Source: Clostridia bacterium (lineage in GTDB: Bacteria > Bacillota > Clostridia > Oscillospirales > CAG-272). Taken from it: a DNA stretch of 64,000 bases. The position numbers were made by a program, and so were the translations under genes. Shown one piece after another: positions 43,690-52,685 of the stretch. The stretch's first letter is position 1. Each line of letters opens with the position of its first letter. The stretch spans positions 64,544 to 128,543 of the forward strand of contig JAFVVP010000001.1 in NCBI GenBank assembly GCA_017502135.1. Direction: 5' to 3'. A model generated the notes under the pieces. It was not told the origin of the DNA. It made no database searches and saw nothing but the letters and a program-made list of their open reading frames with translations.

Positions 43690-44160
43690 ATGCCCGTATG
43701 TCCGAAATGCGGCGTTGAAGTCGCCGAAGACGCGAAGTTCTGTAATATCTGCGGTGCCCCCTTGACTGAAGAGCAGTCCAAGACCGAGGAGAAAAAGTCC
43801 ACGGTGGATTCCGTAAAGGAACTGAACAACACGAAGGATACGACCGCGGAGTTTGATCCTGCCGATATCGAGAAGAACAAGATTCTTTGCCTGTTCTCGT
43901 ATCTCGGTATTCTGTTCCTCATTCCGCTGCTTGCCTGCCAGGATTCCAAATTCGCGCGCTATCATGTGAATCAGGGTATCATCCTGTTCCTTGCGGATCT
44001 GATCATTGGCGCTGTTGCCATCATCCCGATCCTTGGCTGGATCGCTGCAGGTGTCGGCGGTATTGTTATTTTCGTTCTGATGATCATCGGTATCGTGAAT
44101 GCCGTGCAGGGCCGTGCGAAAGAACTGCCCATCATCGGTAAGTTCCGTCTTCTGAAATAA
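43690..44160 (+). CDS. zinc-ribbon membrane protein (DUF4870-like)
   Basis: 156 residues. An N-terminal zinc ribbon (CPKCG ... CNICG, residues 4-22) is followed by a Lys/Glu/Thr-rich linker and two or three membrane helices (LCLFSYLGILFLIPLLA, IPILGWIAAGVGGIVIFVLMI). The block SKFARYHVNQGI is typical of DUF4870/TIC20-like small membrane proteins. The function is unknown. ATG 43690 has TTGGAGG at 43675. It is flanked by its own promoter and terminator, so it is transcribed alone. Confidence 0.8.
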   Translation: MPVCPKCGVEVAEDAKFCNICGAPLTEEQSKTEEKKSTVDSVKELNNTKDTTAEFDPADIEKNKILCLFSYLGILFLIPLLACQDSKFARYHVNQGIILFLADLIIGAVAIIPILGWIAAGVGGIVIFVLMIIGIVNAVQGRAKELPIIGKFRLLK

Positions 44161-44170
44161 TCCCATACAT

Positions 44171-44206
44171 ACGAAAAGGCATCTCCGAAACGGAGATGCC
44201 TTTTTT
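44171..44206 (+). terminator. terminator of zinc-ribbon gene
   Basis: AAAAGGCATCTCCG and CGGAGATGCCTTTTTT pair around AAA. Confidence 0.9.
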
Positions 44207-44322
44207 GCGGAGAAGTACGGCGGTAGCGTAAGTGTGTTTATTGCGGCGACGCAGATGGCATTATAAATAACCGTGTTGCCCGCCGCCGTATGATCTGCGG
44301 GTATTTCGGGCGCAACTAAGGA

Positions 44323-44347
44323 GAAGGACGGGGGATTCCCGCCCTTC
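44323..44347 (-). terminator. possible terminator of DUF6259 gene
   Basis: GAAGGaCGGGgG and CCCGcCCTTC pair imperfectly, 27 bases after the stop. There is no T-run, so it may be only a 3' stabilising hairpin. Confidence 0.4.
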
Positions 44348-44373
44348 GACTCTATTTGTAAATGTGGAGCGGT

Positions 44374-47328
44374 TTACAGCGTCCAGCTCATCACGCCGAA
44401 GCCCTCGGGCGCAATCCTGAGCTCGAGCTTTCTCATGCCGTTTTCGCTCGTCTCCGACACGATCTCGATGCCCTCGCCGTCGGCGAACGCCGGTGCTTTC
44501 TCGGGCAGGCGGTATTCATCCTCGGGTACGGAGAGAGTAACCTCGACCGTCTTTGCGCTCGCGTTCACGGCGAACATACGGCGGTTTTTGGCCTGATCCT
44601 CCCACGTGCCGGCGACGACGAGCTTTTCGTGGTTCCACATCTGTGCGCGGAGGAACGATTCGCAGTCGAGAAGCGGGACGTCTCCCGTTACCATCGGCGG
44701 ACGGAGCATCTCTGCCTCGGCGAAGAAATCTCTGTATTTATAGCGGAGGTTCGCCATCTTTTTGAGGAACGGGAACTGTACGGGATCGTTCACGATCTCG
44801 GGGTGGATCCAGCCGAGCTGCTGGCCGAACACGAGCGACTGGCCGATCTGGAAGCGGAAGTAATCCGCATCGTCGCGCTTGTTCTGCGTGATAACGCGGC
44901 CGAAGATCGCCGTTCTGCCGCCGTAGATCTGGCTGTGGGCGGGAACGCCGTCCACCTGCACCCACGTCCAGGAGAGATAGCCGTCCAGCATGCCGGAGTA
45001 CACCTCGGAGGTCGATTCGCTGACTATGGCGAAATCGTCGGGGACGGACGCGCGGAGCACGTCGATAAGCTGTGCGTACGATTTCCACCAGAAGGAGGAG
45101 AATCCGGGCGTGTGGAGATGCGTTTCGTCAAAGCATTCTTCGTACGCCGTGGAGACGACGTCGAGATAGATGCCGTCCATGCCGTAGTCCTTCGAGAGTT
45201 TTTTGACGATTCTCTGGATCTCGTTTTTCCACGTCGTCGTGGAGGGGCACATTCTCGCAAAGCGAACGGGCTTGCCATCGGGCTCCGTGCTCGCGTACGA
45301 GGTGAAGAGGCTGTTTCCGTCTATGTTTTTCGCGGTGGCGGGCAAGGCTTCTCTCTGGAAGCGTCTGTCGCCTGCGCGGTCGTCGCACATATCCCACGAA
45401 TAGCCCGCCATATACGGGATCACGCGGATGTCGGCGGCCTTCAGCTCCTTCATACCTGCCTTCAGATCCTGATGCGCGGGGAAGTAGTTGGGATTATCGT
45501 TGTTGAACGGTACCCAGTGCCAGTTGTAGAGGTGATAGCAAACGGGCACGCCGATCTCCTCTCGGAAGCGAACGGCGATCTTGTACCAATCGTCGGGGGA
45601 CGCGTCCGCGTATTTTTCGCGGAGCGTAATCGGGAACGGATTTGCGTCGGGGTTTTCGTTCGGCATGAAATGCATGATCCAAACGGGCATATTGCGCATC
45701 CATTCGGGGGTGTCGGGACGGCCGCGGAGAGGTGCGAGCCACTTTGCGTTCGCCAGAACGAACTCCTTGTAGATATTCGTCGCATCGAACCAGTCGCCCG
45801 AAAAACGCTGCCATACCATCTCACCGGGGAGCGTGTAGGAGTTGCCGGGCTTTCTCTGGTAATCGGCGGTGCATTCCGTCGTGAACATCGTGCACCGGGA
45901 CTGCGGTGCGCCGACGAGCGTCAAGAATTTGGGGTTGCCGTCTGCGTCGTGGATGCCCATGTAGATGCCGTTCGGGGCGGTATCGCCCTCGGTTTTCGGA
46001 TTGTACATCGCGAAATACGGCATGTTCACCTGCACGCCCGTCGGATATTTGCCGCGGATGCATGAGGATCTTTCGTTGAAATGGTGGGAGAGGATGCCGC
46101 TGCCGACGGCGGCGTACGCCGTGTCGAATCCCTCAGCGACGCACTGCGGGTAGGAGACCTCGGCGACCGAGTAGCGCTCGCTCTGATTGATGACGCGCAT
46201 TTTCCAGCTGATGCGGCTCTTTTTCTCGTCGAGCGTTGCCTCTGCAACTACGGTGATGCCGCGGATCGTGCCGCTGTCGGGATCGGCGAGAGTAACGCGC
46301 AGGTAATTTTCGCGGCGGAGGATATGTACCCGATCCCAGCCGGCGCCTGCGTCAAAGCGCATATTCTTTTCGTAGAACGTATCCCAAAGGGTGAGCGTGA
46401 AGAGCGGCATGCTCTGTGCCGCGGTTTCTTTATCTGCGAAAACGGGGGCGATCCATACACCGCTGTCCGTTCTTTCGAGGTTGAAGGCGAGATCGCCCGC
46501 GCGGACGGGGACCGTCTCCTCCACGAAGGGAGCCATCACCTGCTCGGGGAGAGCGGGGATTCTTTCGTTCAGTTCTTCGGTAAGTGCGAAGAAATCGTCC
46601 GACTCCTCAAAGAAGAACCACGCGCCGGGGCTGTTTTTACCCGAGAGGAATCGGATATCGCCTTTATATGCGGCGAAATCGCCGAGCACACGGACAAAGC
46701 CCGCCTCCTGGAACAGAATGGGGCTGCCGCCGAATACGGCAAAGTAGCCGTCCTTACCCTCGATCGAGATACCCTTCTGGAAGGCGATCGGGCGTGTTTT
46801 CATGCGCTCCCACGCAACGTGCGGACGGATGCGCATAAGCGTTTCGTAATCGGGCGCCTGGGGATTCTCCTCCGTCGGGAATGAGAATTTTTTCGAGAAC
46901 GGCTTGCCCGCGGCGTCGTATTCGTAGCCGGTGTATTCCGTTGCCGTGAATCCTTCCCAGGAGACGTCCATAAGGCGCATCGTGTAGCCGCCCGCGTACA
47001 CGTCGCTGCCGAGGCTCACGGAGGCGTATACGGCAGCCGCTTTTTCGTCGAGCGTGAAGCGGTACGTTGCCAGAAGTCCCGGGATCGGTGCGCCGTCATC
47101 ATCGCTCACCGTTGCCGCGCGGACGACGACCGTGTTGCCGGCTTTCGTGATCTCCGTTTTGTGATTGAACAGATAATACCGTTTTCCAAATCCGTCGATG
47201 AAATCGTGGAAAACGAGCGTCTCGGTTCTCTTTTTCGTTTTTGTCTTAAGGAGAAGGGTGTGATCCTCGCGTACCGAAAACGTCATGCTTTCGATAAGGG
47301 CGTTTCCCTTGAAGGTTTGTTCCGTCAT
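44374..47328 (-). CDS. DUF6259 glycoside-hydrolase-like protein (cytoplasmic)
   Basis: 984 residues without a signal peptide or membrane segment. The N-terminal ~500 residues look like beta-sandwich domains, followed by a TIM-barrel region (from VPVCYHLYNWHWVPF; IRVIPYMAGY; DGIYLDVVS; AIVSESTSE) and a C-terminal beta domain. This arrangement matches DUF6259 proteins, relatives of retaining alpha-glycosidases. The Asp in GIYLDVV and Glu in VSESTS are candidate catalytic residues by position. The substrate is unknown, presumably an imported oligosaccharide. It is divergent from the AraC gene at 47484, its likely regulator. Confidence 0.75.
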   Translation of the reverse strand: MTEQTFKGNALIESMTFSVREDHTLLLKTKTKKRTETLVFHDFIDGFGKRYYLFNHKTEITKAGNTVVVRAATVSDDDGAPIPGLLATYRFTLDEKAAAVYASVSLGSDVYAGGYTMRLMDVSWEGFTATEYTGYEYDAAGKPFSKKFSFPTEENPQAPDYETLMRIRPHVAWERMKTRPIAFQKGISIEGKDGYFAVFGGSPILFQEAGFVRVLGDFAAYKGDIRFLSGKNSPGAWFFFEESDDFFALTEELNERIPALPEQVMAPFVEETVPVRAGDLAFNLERTDSGVWIAPVFADKETAAQSMPLFTLTLWDTFYEKNMRFDAGAGWDRVHILRRENYLRVTLADPDSGTIRGITVVAEATLDEKKSRISWKMRVINQSERYSVAEVSYPQCVAEGFDTAYAAVGSGILSHHFNERSSCIRGKYPTGVQVNMPYFAMYNPKTEGDTAPNGIYMGIHDADGNPKFLTLVGAPQSRCTMFTTECTADYQRKPGNSYTLPGEMVWQRFSGDWFDATNIYKEFVLANAKWLAPLRGRPDTPEWMRNMPVWIMHFMPNENPDANPFPITLREKYADASPDDWYKIAVRFREEIGVPVCYHLYNWHWVPFNNDNPNYFPAHQDLKAGMKELKAADIRVIPYMAGYSWDMCDDRAGDRRFQREALPATAKNIDGNSLFTSYASTEPDGKPVRFARMCPSTTTWKNEIQRIVKKLSKDYGMDGIYLDVVSTAYEECFDETHLHTPGFSSFWWKSYAQLIDVLRASVPDDFAIVSESTSEVYSGMLDGYLSWTWVQVDGVPAHSQIYGGRTAIFGRVITQNKRDDADYFRFQIGQSLVFGQQLGWIHPEIVNDPVQFPFLKKMANLRYKYRDFFAEAEMLRPPMVTGDVPLLDCESFLRAQMWNHEKLVVAGTWEDQAKNRRMFAVNASAKTVEVTLSVPEDEYRLPEKAPAFADGEGIEIVSETSENGMRKLELRIAPEGFGVMSWTL

Positions 47329-47456
47329 AGGTGAATTCCTCCCGATCGTATAAAATATTGGAAAAGTATAATTGCATTACACCACCATTTTAACGGAACA
47401 AAAATGCAAAATCAATCCACAAAATGATTTTTTCTATTCCATTTTTCGATTTAGCG

Positions 47457-47465
47457 TGATATAAT
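47457..47465 (+). promoter_or_regulatory. extended -10 of araC-type gene
   Basis: TGATATAAT lies 18 bases before the gene, with no clear -35. Confidence 0.5.
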
Positions 47466-47483
47466 AAAAGGGGGCGATTACAG

Positions 47484-48269
47484 ATGTTTGATAAATTGAA
47501 CGAAATTTTTTCTACAGATTTCAATCTGGATACGGTGTTCGCGGCGCGGCAGGACAGAGGTGGAGAGGTGCGTGTAAAGCAGATGGACAAGCCTCGACGG
47601 CTGAGCGGCCTTTTTTATATCACAGACTACCCCGCTACATACCGTTTTTTGAACGAAACGTGTCTTGAGGCCGCGCCGGGCGACGTGATCTTTTTGCCCG
47701 AGGGCGTTCGTTATACGACAGAGTTTCACGTGCCGGCGGGGAAAACCTCGCATCCGATTCTTATAAACTTCCGCATCACGTCCGCCGAGGGGGAGGAGAT
47801 CCGCTTTGACTGCCCTCCGATCCGCCTCTTATCGGATAACGGGACACTGCTTTCAAAATTCACCGCCGCCGTACAGCTGTACAAAAACGCCTCCCCCATC
47901 CTGCTCAAAGCAAAGGTGTTTGATCTCATCGGGAGCATCTTTCCGCTCCCCGAGGCGGACGATCTGTGCCTCAACTACATCCGTGAGCATATTACGGAGG
48001 AGTTTTACATCCCCGCGCTCGCAAAAAAATCCGCCCTCAGCGAGAGCGAATACAGAAAGCGGTTTCGCAAGAAGGTCGGCGTGTCCCCCGTTCGGTATAT
48101 CACGCGGCTAAAGATCGAAAAAGCGTGTGAGATGCTCCTTGACGAGGACATTACGCCCGACAGCGTCAGCGAGTTTCTCCACTTCGGCAGTGTTCCTTAT
48201 TTTTATAAAATATTTAAGGAACAGACAGGGCTGACGCCCAATCAGTACAGAAACGGGGACGTCCCTTAA
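47484..48269 (+). CDS. AraC-family transcriptional regulator
   Basis: 261 residues: an N-terminal cupin-like sensing domain (~1-140) and a C-terminal pair of helix-turn-helices (~165-258; HITEEFYIPALAKKSALSES, VGVSPVRYITRLKIEKACEML, and the ending FKEQTGLTPNQYR). Such proteins usually sense a sugar and activate nearby catabolic genes. It is divergent from the DUF6259 gene with 155 bases between them, the usual arrangement for local control. It ends at a bidirectional terminator shared with rpiR. Confidence 0.88.
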   Translation: MFDKLNEIFSTDFNLDTVFAARQDRGGEVRVKQMDKPRRLSGLFYITDYPATYRFLNETCLEAAPGDVIFLPEGVRYTTEFHVPAGKTSHPILINFRITSAEGEEIRFDCPPIRLLSDNGTLLSKFTAAVQLYKNASPILLKAKVFDLIGSIFPLPEADDLCLNYIREHITEEFYIPALAKKSALSESEYRKRFRKKVGVSPVRYITRLKIEKACEMLLDEDITPDSVSEFLHFGSVPYFYKIFKEQTGLTPNQYRNGDVP

Positions 48270-48290
48270 AGGAGACGTCCCCGTTTCTTT
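48251..48290. terminator. bidirectional terminator
   Basis: AAACGGGGACGTC and GACGTCCCCGTTT pair around about 10 bases, followed by a T-rich tail. It overlaps the last codons of the AraC gene. Confidence 0.85.
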
Positions 48291-48295
48291 TGTCA

Positions 48296-49162
48296 TCAGG
48301 TATTCCGTTTTGTGCGTTTTTTCACGTCCGCGCATTTTTTGCTCGCGAGCACCGCTTCGGTCTTTGCGATGATGTCCCCCGCGCCTTCCATATGGCAGAC
48401 GAGGTAGGAGTAGATCGTGTCGATGATGGCGAGCTGTGCAATACGCGAGGAGAGCCCAAGGATACGGTAGTTCGTTTCATCCGAGACCGTGTGAAGTACC
48501 GCGTCGCTCACGTTCTCGATCGGCGATTTCTGAAAGTTCGTGATCGAAACGGTAAACGCACCGCCAAGCTTTGCCGCGTGCATCGCGTCGAGGATATCCT
48601 TCGATGCACCTGAGTGGGAGATGCCGATGACGACGGTTTTTTCGGTGGCGTGGGCGGCGGCGATTGCCTGCATATGGTTGTCCGTGTACGGATGGGCGCG
48701 AAGACCCAGGCGAAGCATTTTGTGCGAGGCGTCGTTTGCGATCGGCGCGGAGTTGCCGAGGCCGAGAACGATGATATCGTCGGCTTTGAGGATCGCATTA
48801 CAGCATTTTGTGAGCTCATCTTTATCGATCGACTTCTGCGTTTTCTCCAGTGAGCAGTAGATATCGTCGCACACCTTCCCAAAAATATCGTAGGGGGAAT
48901 CGTCGGCGGTGATGTTTTCGTTCACCGGGTGGGCGTGATGCTCCTGCGCGATGGCAATCTTGATCTGCTGGTAGCCGTCAAAGCCGATTTTTCTCGCAAA
49001 GCGGACGATCGTCGCTTCGCTTACGCCGCAGACCTCGGCAAATTCCGTTATATATAAAGGAAGGATGTCGCGCGGGTTTTCAACGAGAAAATCCGCGATT
49101 TTTTTCTCTGATTTTGTGAGGCTGTCGTAGTTTGCCTTGATCGTCAGTATGGCCTTTTCCAT
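48296..49162 (-). CDS. RpiR/MurR-family transcriptional regulator
   Basis: 288 residues: an HTH_6 domain (~1-77; LTKSEKKIADFLVENP, VSEATIVRFARKIGFDGY) and a SIS sugar-phosphate-binding domain (~110-245; IIVLGLGNSAPIAND, VIGISHSGASKDI). RpiR proteins respond to phosphosugars, often of amino sugars. It is divergent from the ten-gene operon starting at 49345. Three TGAAA...TTTCA palindromes lie between, one at its own transcription start, so it probably represses both units. Confidence 0.93.
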   Translation of the reverse strand: MEKAILTIKANYDSLTKSEKKIADFLVENPRDILPLYITEFAEVCGVSEATIVRFARKIGFDGYQQIKIAIAQEHHAHPVNENITADDSPYDIFGKVCDDIYCSLEKTQKSIDKDELTKCCNAILKADDIIVLGLGNSAPIANDASHKMLRLGLRAHPYTDNHMQAIAAAHATEKTVVIGISHSGASKDILDAMHAAKLGGAFTVSITNFQKSPIENVSDAVLHTVSDETNYRILGLSSRIAQLAIIDTIYSYLVCHMEGAGDIIAKTEAVLASKKCADVKKRTKRNT

Positions 49163-49183
49163 GTTATCACATTTTTCCTTGAT

Positions 49184-49204
49184 TTTTGAAAATCATTTTC
49201 AAAA
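49184..49204. promoter_or_regulatory. RpiR operator candidate 1
   Basis: A perfect 21-bp palindrome, TTTTGAAAAT-C-ATTTTCAAAA. It lies at the expected transcription start of the rpiR promoter. Confidence 0.7.
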
Positions 49205-49206
49205 TT

Positions 49207-49235
49207 AGTATAGCACAAAAAACGTAAAAAGTCAA
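49207..49235 (-). promoter_or_regulatory. promoter of rpiR gene
   Basis: On the minus strand, TTGACT (49230-49235), a 17-base spacer and TATACT (49207-49212). Confidence 0.75.
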
Positions 49236-49265
49236 ATATTTTTCGCGCATTTTTTGAGAAAGGTA

Positions 49266-49294
49266 TTGAAATTTAATTTCATTTGTGATATGAT
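49266..49294 (+). promoter_or_regulatory. promoter of the sugar-oxidation operon
   Basis: TTGAAA (49266-49271), a 17-base spacer and TATGAT (49289-49294) with TG before it. The -35 overlaps operator candidate 2. Confidence 0.75.
49267..49281. promoter_or_regulatory. RpiR operator candidate 2
   Basis: The palindrome TGAAAT-TTA-ATTTCA covers the operon -35. Confidence 0.65.
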
Positions 49295-49319
49295 TGTCTT
49301 GATGCAAATCAACAAAAAA

Positions 49320-49334
49320 TTAAAATGATTTTCA
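49320..49334. promoter_or_regulatory. RpiR operator candidate 3
   Basis: TTAAAATGATTTTCA is the complement of TGAAAATCATTTTAA, one base from the core of candidate 1. It lies just before the ribosome site of the first operon gene. Confidence 0.55.
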
Positions 49335-49344
49335 CGAGGTGTGT

Positions 49345-50769
49345 ATGAACGACTTTTTGTTTACACAAATTTTGACGGAACTCGAGGATGCCGTCGGTAG
49401 AGAAAACTGCTCGGTCAAGGAGATCGACCGTGCAACGCACAGCGCAGACTTTTTCTGGCTTTCGAGAATGTGGGTGGATCGCGGCAGAAGAATGCCCGAG
49501 GCAGACTTTATCGTCGCACCCGCGAACGCCGAGGAAACGTCCAAGGTCCTCAAAATCGCAAATTACTATAAGATCCCCGTTACCACGTGGGGCGGCGGCG
49601 GCGGCTCGCAGGGCGGTGCGCTTCCCGTGGCGGGCGGTATCCTTCTTGATACCAAGCGCATGAACAAGATCTACGAGGTGAACACCGAGGGCATGTACAT
49701 TGAGTGCGGCACCGGTGCGATCTACAAGCATATCGAATGGGCGGCAAACGAGAAGGGCTACGCTACAATGCACTATCCGTCCTCGCTCACCTGCTCGACC
49801 GTCGGCGGCTTTTTGGCGCACCGCGGTATCGGCGTCGTTTCCAATAAATACGGCAAGATCGACGATATGGTGCTCCAGATGGAGGTCGTTCTCCCGAACG
49901 GCGATATCATCTATACCTCCGCGACGCCGAAGCATGCGGCAGGTCCCGATCTGAACCAGATCTTCATCGGCTCCGAGGGTACGCTCGGCGTTATCACCAA
50001 AGCACAGATCCGCATCTACGAGCAGCCCGAGGTGCGCCGTTTCCGCGGCTTCCTCTTTAAGGATATGACCTCTGCCTTCCGTGCGTCCCGTGAGGTGCTC
50101 CAGAAATTCAAGCCCTCCGTTATGCGTCTGTATGACGAGGCGGAGACCGCGAGCCTTATCAAAAAGATCGTCGGCGTATCGAAGCCCGGCGCGTTTATGA
50201 ACATCGCCTATGAGGGCGTAAAGGAGCTCGTGGATGTAGAAGAGAAGATCCTTCTGGAAACCTTCGCTAAATACGGCGCGGAGGACCTCGGCAGCGAGTA
50301 CGGCGAGAAGTGGTGGAAGGAGAAGATCACCTTCTTCTATCCCGGCCACATGATGGATATCCCGCAAATGTTCGGTACGATGGATACGATCGCGCCCTAC
50401 GACAAGATCGAAAAGATCTACTGGGCGATGAAGGAAGCGATCGAAACGAAATATCCGTACGCCAAGTTTATCGCGCACTTCTCACACTGGTATGAGTGGG
50501 GCGCTATGATGTACGACCGCTTTATCATCGATGGCGAGCACGTGCCGCAGGATCCCGTGGAGGCGATGCGTCTCCATAACGAGATCTGGACGCTCGGTAT
50601 CCGTACCGCGCTGGCAAACGGCGGCGTCGTCAACGATCACCACGGCGTCGGCATCAAGCTCGGCCGTATGATGAAAGAACAGTACGGCCCTGCGATGCAG
50701 GTGTTCGAGGGCCTCAAAAAGACACTCGACCCGAACGGCATCATGAATCCGTACAAACTTGGTCTGTAA
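49345..50769 (+). CDS. FAD-linked oxidase (AGPS/D-lactate dehydrogenase type)
   Basis: 474 residues. An N-terminal PCMH FAD-binding domain (FIVAPANAEETSKVL, TWGGGGGSQGG, and GGFLAHRGIG) is followed by a VAO-type cap with AHFSHWYEWGAMMYDRF and NDHHGVGIKLGR, resembling alkyl-DHAP synthase and D-2-hydroxyacid dehydrogenases. It likely oxidises a hydroxy group of a sugar or sugar acid. ATG 49345 sits after CGAGGTG. The Fe-S gene follows 16 bases later and a fused ETF three genes on, an arrangement like GlcD/GlcF and Ldh-Etf systems. The substrate is unknown. Confidence 0.85.
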   Translation: MNDFLFTQILTELEDAVGRENCSVKEIDRATHSADFFWLSRMWVDRGRRMPEADFIVAPANAEETSKVLKIANYYKIPVTTWGGGGGSQGGALPVAGGILLDTKRMNKIYEVNTEGMYIECGTGAIYKHIEWAANEKGYATMHYPSSLTCSTVGGFLAHRGIGVVSNKYGKIDDMVLQMEVVLPNGDIIYTSATPKHAAGPDLNQIFIGSEGTLGVITKAQIRIYEQPEVRRFRGFLFKDMTSAFRASREVLQKFKPSVMRLYDEAETASLIKKIVGVSKPGAFMNIAYEGVKELVDVEEKILLETFAKYGAEDLGSEYGEKWWKEKITFFYPGHMMDIPQMFGTMDTIAPYDKIEKIYWAMKEAIETKYPYAKFIAHFSHWYEWGAMMYDRFIIDGEHVPQDPVEAMRLHNEIWTLGIRTALANGGVVNDHHGVGIKLGRMMKEQYGPAMQVFEGLKKTLDPNGIMNPYKLGL

Positions 50770-50785
50770 GTGAGAGGAGAAGAAC

Positions 50786-51862
50786 ATGAACATTACCGAA
50801 AATGCAAAGAATATAATAGATAACTGCCGGTTTTGCTGGATGTGCCGGCACGTCTGTCCGATCGGAAACGCAACCGGTCAGGAGAGAAATACGGCAAGAG
50901 CGCGCGCTTTTGCGGTATCTATGGTAGTACGCGGCTCGACCGAGCTTTCCGAGGTCGCGGACAATATGTACGAGTGCTCGCTCTGCGGTGCCTGCACGAA
51001 CAACTGCATGACGGGCTTTGATCCCAAGGTGTTCGTTGAGGAAACGAAGACGGAGCTCGTTCTCGGCGGTCTTATTCCCGATTACATACGCGCACTTCTT
51101 GAGAAATATATGGCGTGCGGCAACGTATACGGCGCCGAGGTTTCCGATGAAGTGAAAGCGCTTTACCGCGAGGACGGCGACGTACTCTTCCTCGCCGGCA
51201 CAGATGCCGTTCTGAAGGCGCCCGAGACGGTCGGGGTGGCACTCGCGCTTCTTGAAAAAGCAGGTGTCAAGGCGGCATTTACGAAGGAGCAGGATACGGG
51301 ATATGCCCTCAAGTTCCTCACGGGCAAAACGGAGGAAACGAGAAAGGCGGCAATCGCGTTTGCGGCTGTTCTCAACAAGTACAAGACTGCCGTCGTGTAC
51401 GATCCCGCCGATCTTGCGATGCTTCTGCACGAATACAAAGAGTGGGGCATTGAGATCAAAGCCGAGCTCATCTCCTTCAACGAGTATCTTCTCTCCCTTA
51501 TTGAAGATAAGAAACTCGCGGTGAAGAAGGGCGATACCGTATATACGCTGCAGGATCACTTCGCATACGCCCGTGAGCTGGACGATACCGAAAGCGGCAG
51601 AAAGCTGATTGAGGCGGTCGGTACGTCGCGCGACATGCTCCTTTGCGGCAAGGAAGCAAACCTTGCCGGCCACCTCATCATGGCGGAATATATGCCCGAG
51701 GTGATAAAGAATGTGGCGCTCGACAGATGGCAGAACGCCATCAATATGGACTGCAAGACGGTCGTTACCGAGAACCCTGCGGAATACGTTTTCCTGAAAG
51801 AGACGTGCCCCGATGGATGCCGCGTTCTCTCCGTGGAAGAAATGCTTCTCGAAAATATGTAA
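50786..51862 (+). CDS. dicluster [4Fe-4S] electron-transfer protein
   Basis: 358 residues. Two cluster motifs lie near the N-terminus: CRFCWMCRHVCP and CSLCGACTNNC. The rest resembles the GlpC/GlcF/HdrD type in outline but lacks two clear CCG motifs; single Cys remain at CGKEANLAG and a late CPDGC. It probably relays electrons between the FAD oxidase upstream and the ETF or a quinone/ferredoxin pool. It is soluble, with no membrane helix. It has a GAGAGGAG ribosome site and is tightly spaced in the operon. Confidence 0.8.
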   Translation: MNITENAKNIIDNCRFCWMCRHVCPIGNATGQERNTARARAFAVSMVVRGSTELSEVADNMYECSLCGACTNNCMTGFDPKVFVEETKTELVLGGLIPDYIRALLEKYMACGNVYGAEVSDEVKALYREDGDVLFLAGTDAVLKAPETVGVALALLEKAGVKAAFTKEQDTGYALKFLTGKTEETRKAAIAFAAVLNKYKTAVVYDPADLAMLLHEYKEWGIEIKAELISFNEYLLSLIEDKKLAVKKGDTVYTLQDHFAYARELDDTESGRKLIEAVGTSRDMLLCGKEANLAGHLIMAEYMPEVIKNVALDRWQNAINMDCKTVVTENPAEYVFLKETCPDGCRVLSVEEMLLENM

Positions 51863-51883
51863 CGGATATAAGGAGGACTTACA

Positions 51884-52675
51884 ATGAATCTGAAGAGAAC
51901 TTACACCGAGAAAAACGGCTATGAAAGAATTGTAACGGACAGAAATTCTCCGCTCGTTTACGCCGAACTTGATATGCTGAAGCTTACGGACGGACAAAGC
52001 TGCACGATCGATGAGCCCGGCAAGGAGTTCGTGCTCATCGTGCTCTACGGTAAGTGCTCGGTCTCGGGCGAGGGATTCTCCTTCTCCGAGGTCGGATGCC
52101 GCGAGAACGTGTTTGACGGCGCCGCCGAGAGCGCGTACATCGGTAAAGACACCCCCTTTACCGTTACCGCCAAGGGCACGGTGAAGATCGCGGTCGCAAA
52201 AGCACCCGCCGAAAAATATTTTGCGCCGTATCAGATCAAAAAGGCTGATGTTGCCGTAAAGACGTTCGGTCAGGGCTCGTTTGTTCGTGAGGTTGCGTTT
52301 ACCTTCCCCGAGACGGGCGAGGCAAATCACCTTTACATCGGCGAGTTCTGGGTAGAGGACGGAAAATGGGGCAGCTATCCTCCGCACAAGCACGACGTGG
52401 ACGATCTTCCGCGCGAGGGCGCTCTGGACGAAATCTACTATTACGAATTCGATAAGCCGCAGGGCTTTGGCTTTCAGGCAGTCTATACGCCTGAGGGTGA
52501 CATCAACGAAGTGTATAAAGTGGAAAACGGCGACTCCGTCGTGATCCCCAAGGGATATCACCCCTTCACGGTAGCGCCGGGCTACAAGAACTATTGCCTT
52601 TGGATCATGGCGGGCAAGAACCGCGGCCTTCTCAGCTCCTCTGAGGAGTGCCATAAGTGGATTGTAGCAAAATAA
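51884..52675 (+). CDS. IolB-like 5-deoxy-glucuronate isomerase-family protein
   Basis: 263 residues of the KduI/IolB bicupin family. IolB isomerises 5-deoxyglucuronate in inositol breakdown. The metal-binding block PPHKHDVDDLPREGALDEIYY and the following GFGFQAVY and PKGYHPF are strongly IolB-like. The other inositol genes (iolG, iolE, iolD) are missing, so it may isomerise a different uronate- or aldose-like compound made by the oxidase. GGAGG precedes ATG 51884 at good spacing. Confidence 0.85.
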   Translation: MNLKRTYTEKNGYERIVTDRNSPLVYAELDMLKLTDGQSCTIDEPGKEFVLIVLYGKCSVSGEGFSFSEVGCRENVFDGAAESAYIGKDTPFTVTAKGTVKIAVAKAPAEKYFAPYQIKKADVAVKTFGQGSFVREVAFTFPETGEANHLYIGEFWVEDGKWGSYPPHKHDVDDLPREGALDEIYYYEFDKPQGFGFQAVYTPEGDINEVYKVENGDSVVIPKGYHPFTVAPGYKNYCLWIMAGKNRGLLSSSEECHKWIVAK

Positions 52676-52685
52676 GGAGAAAAGC

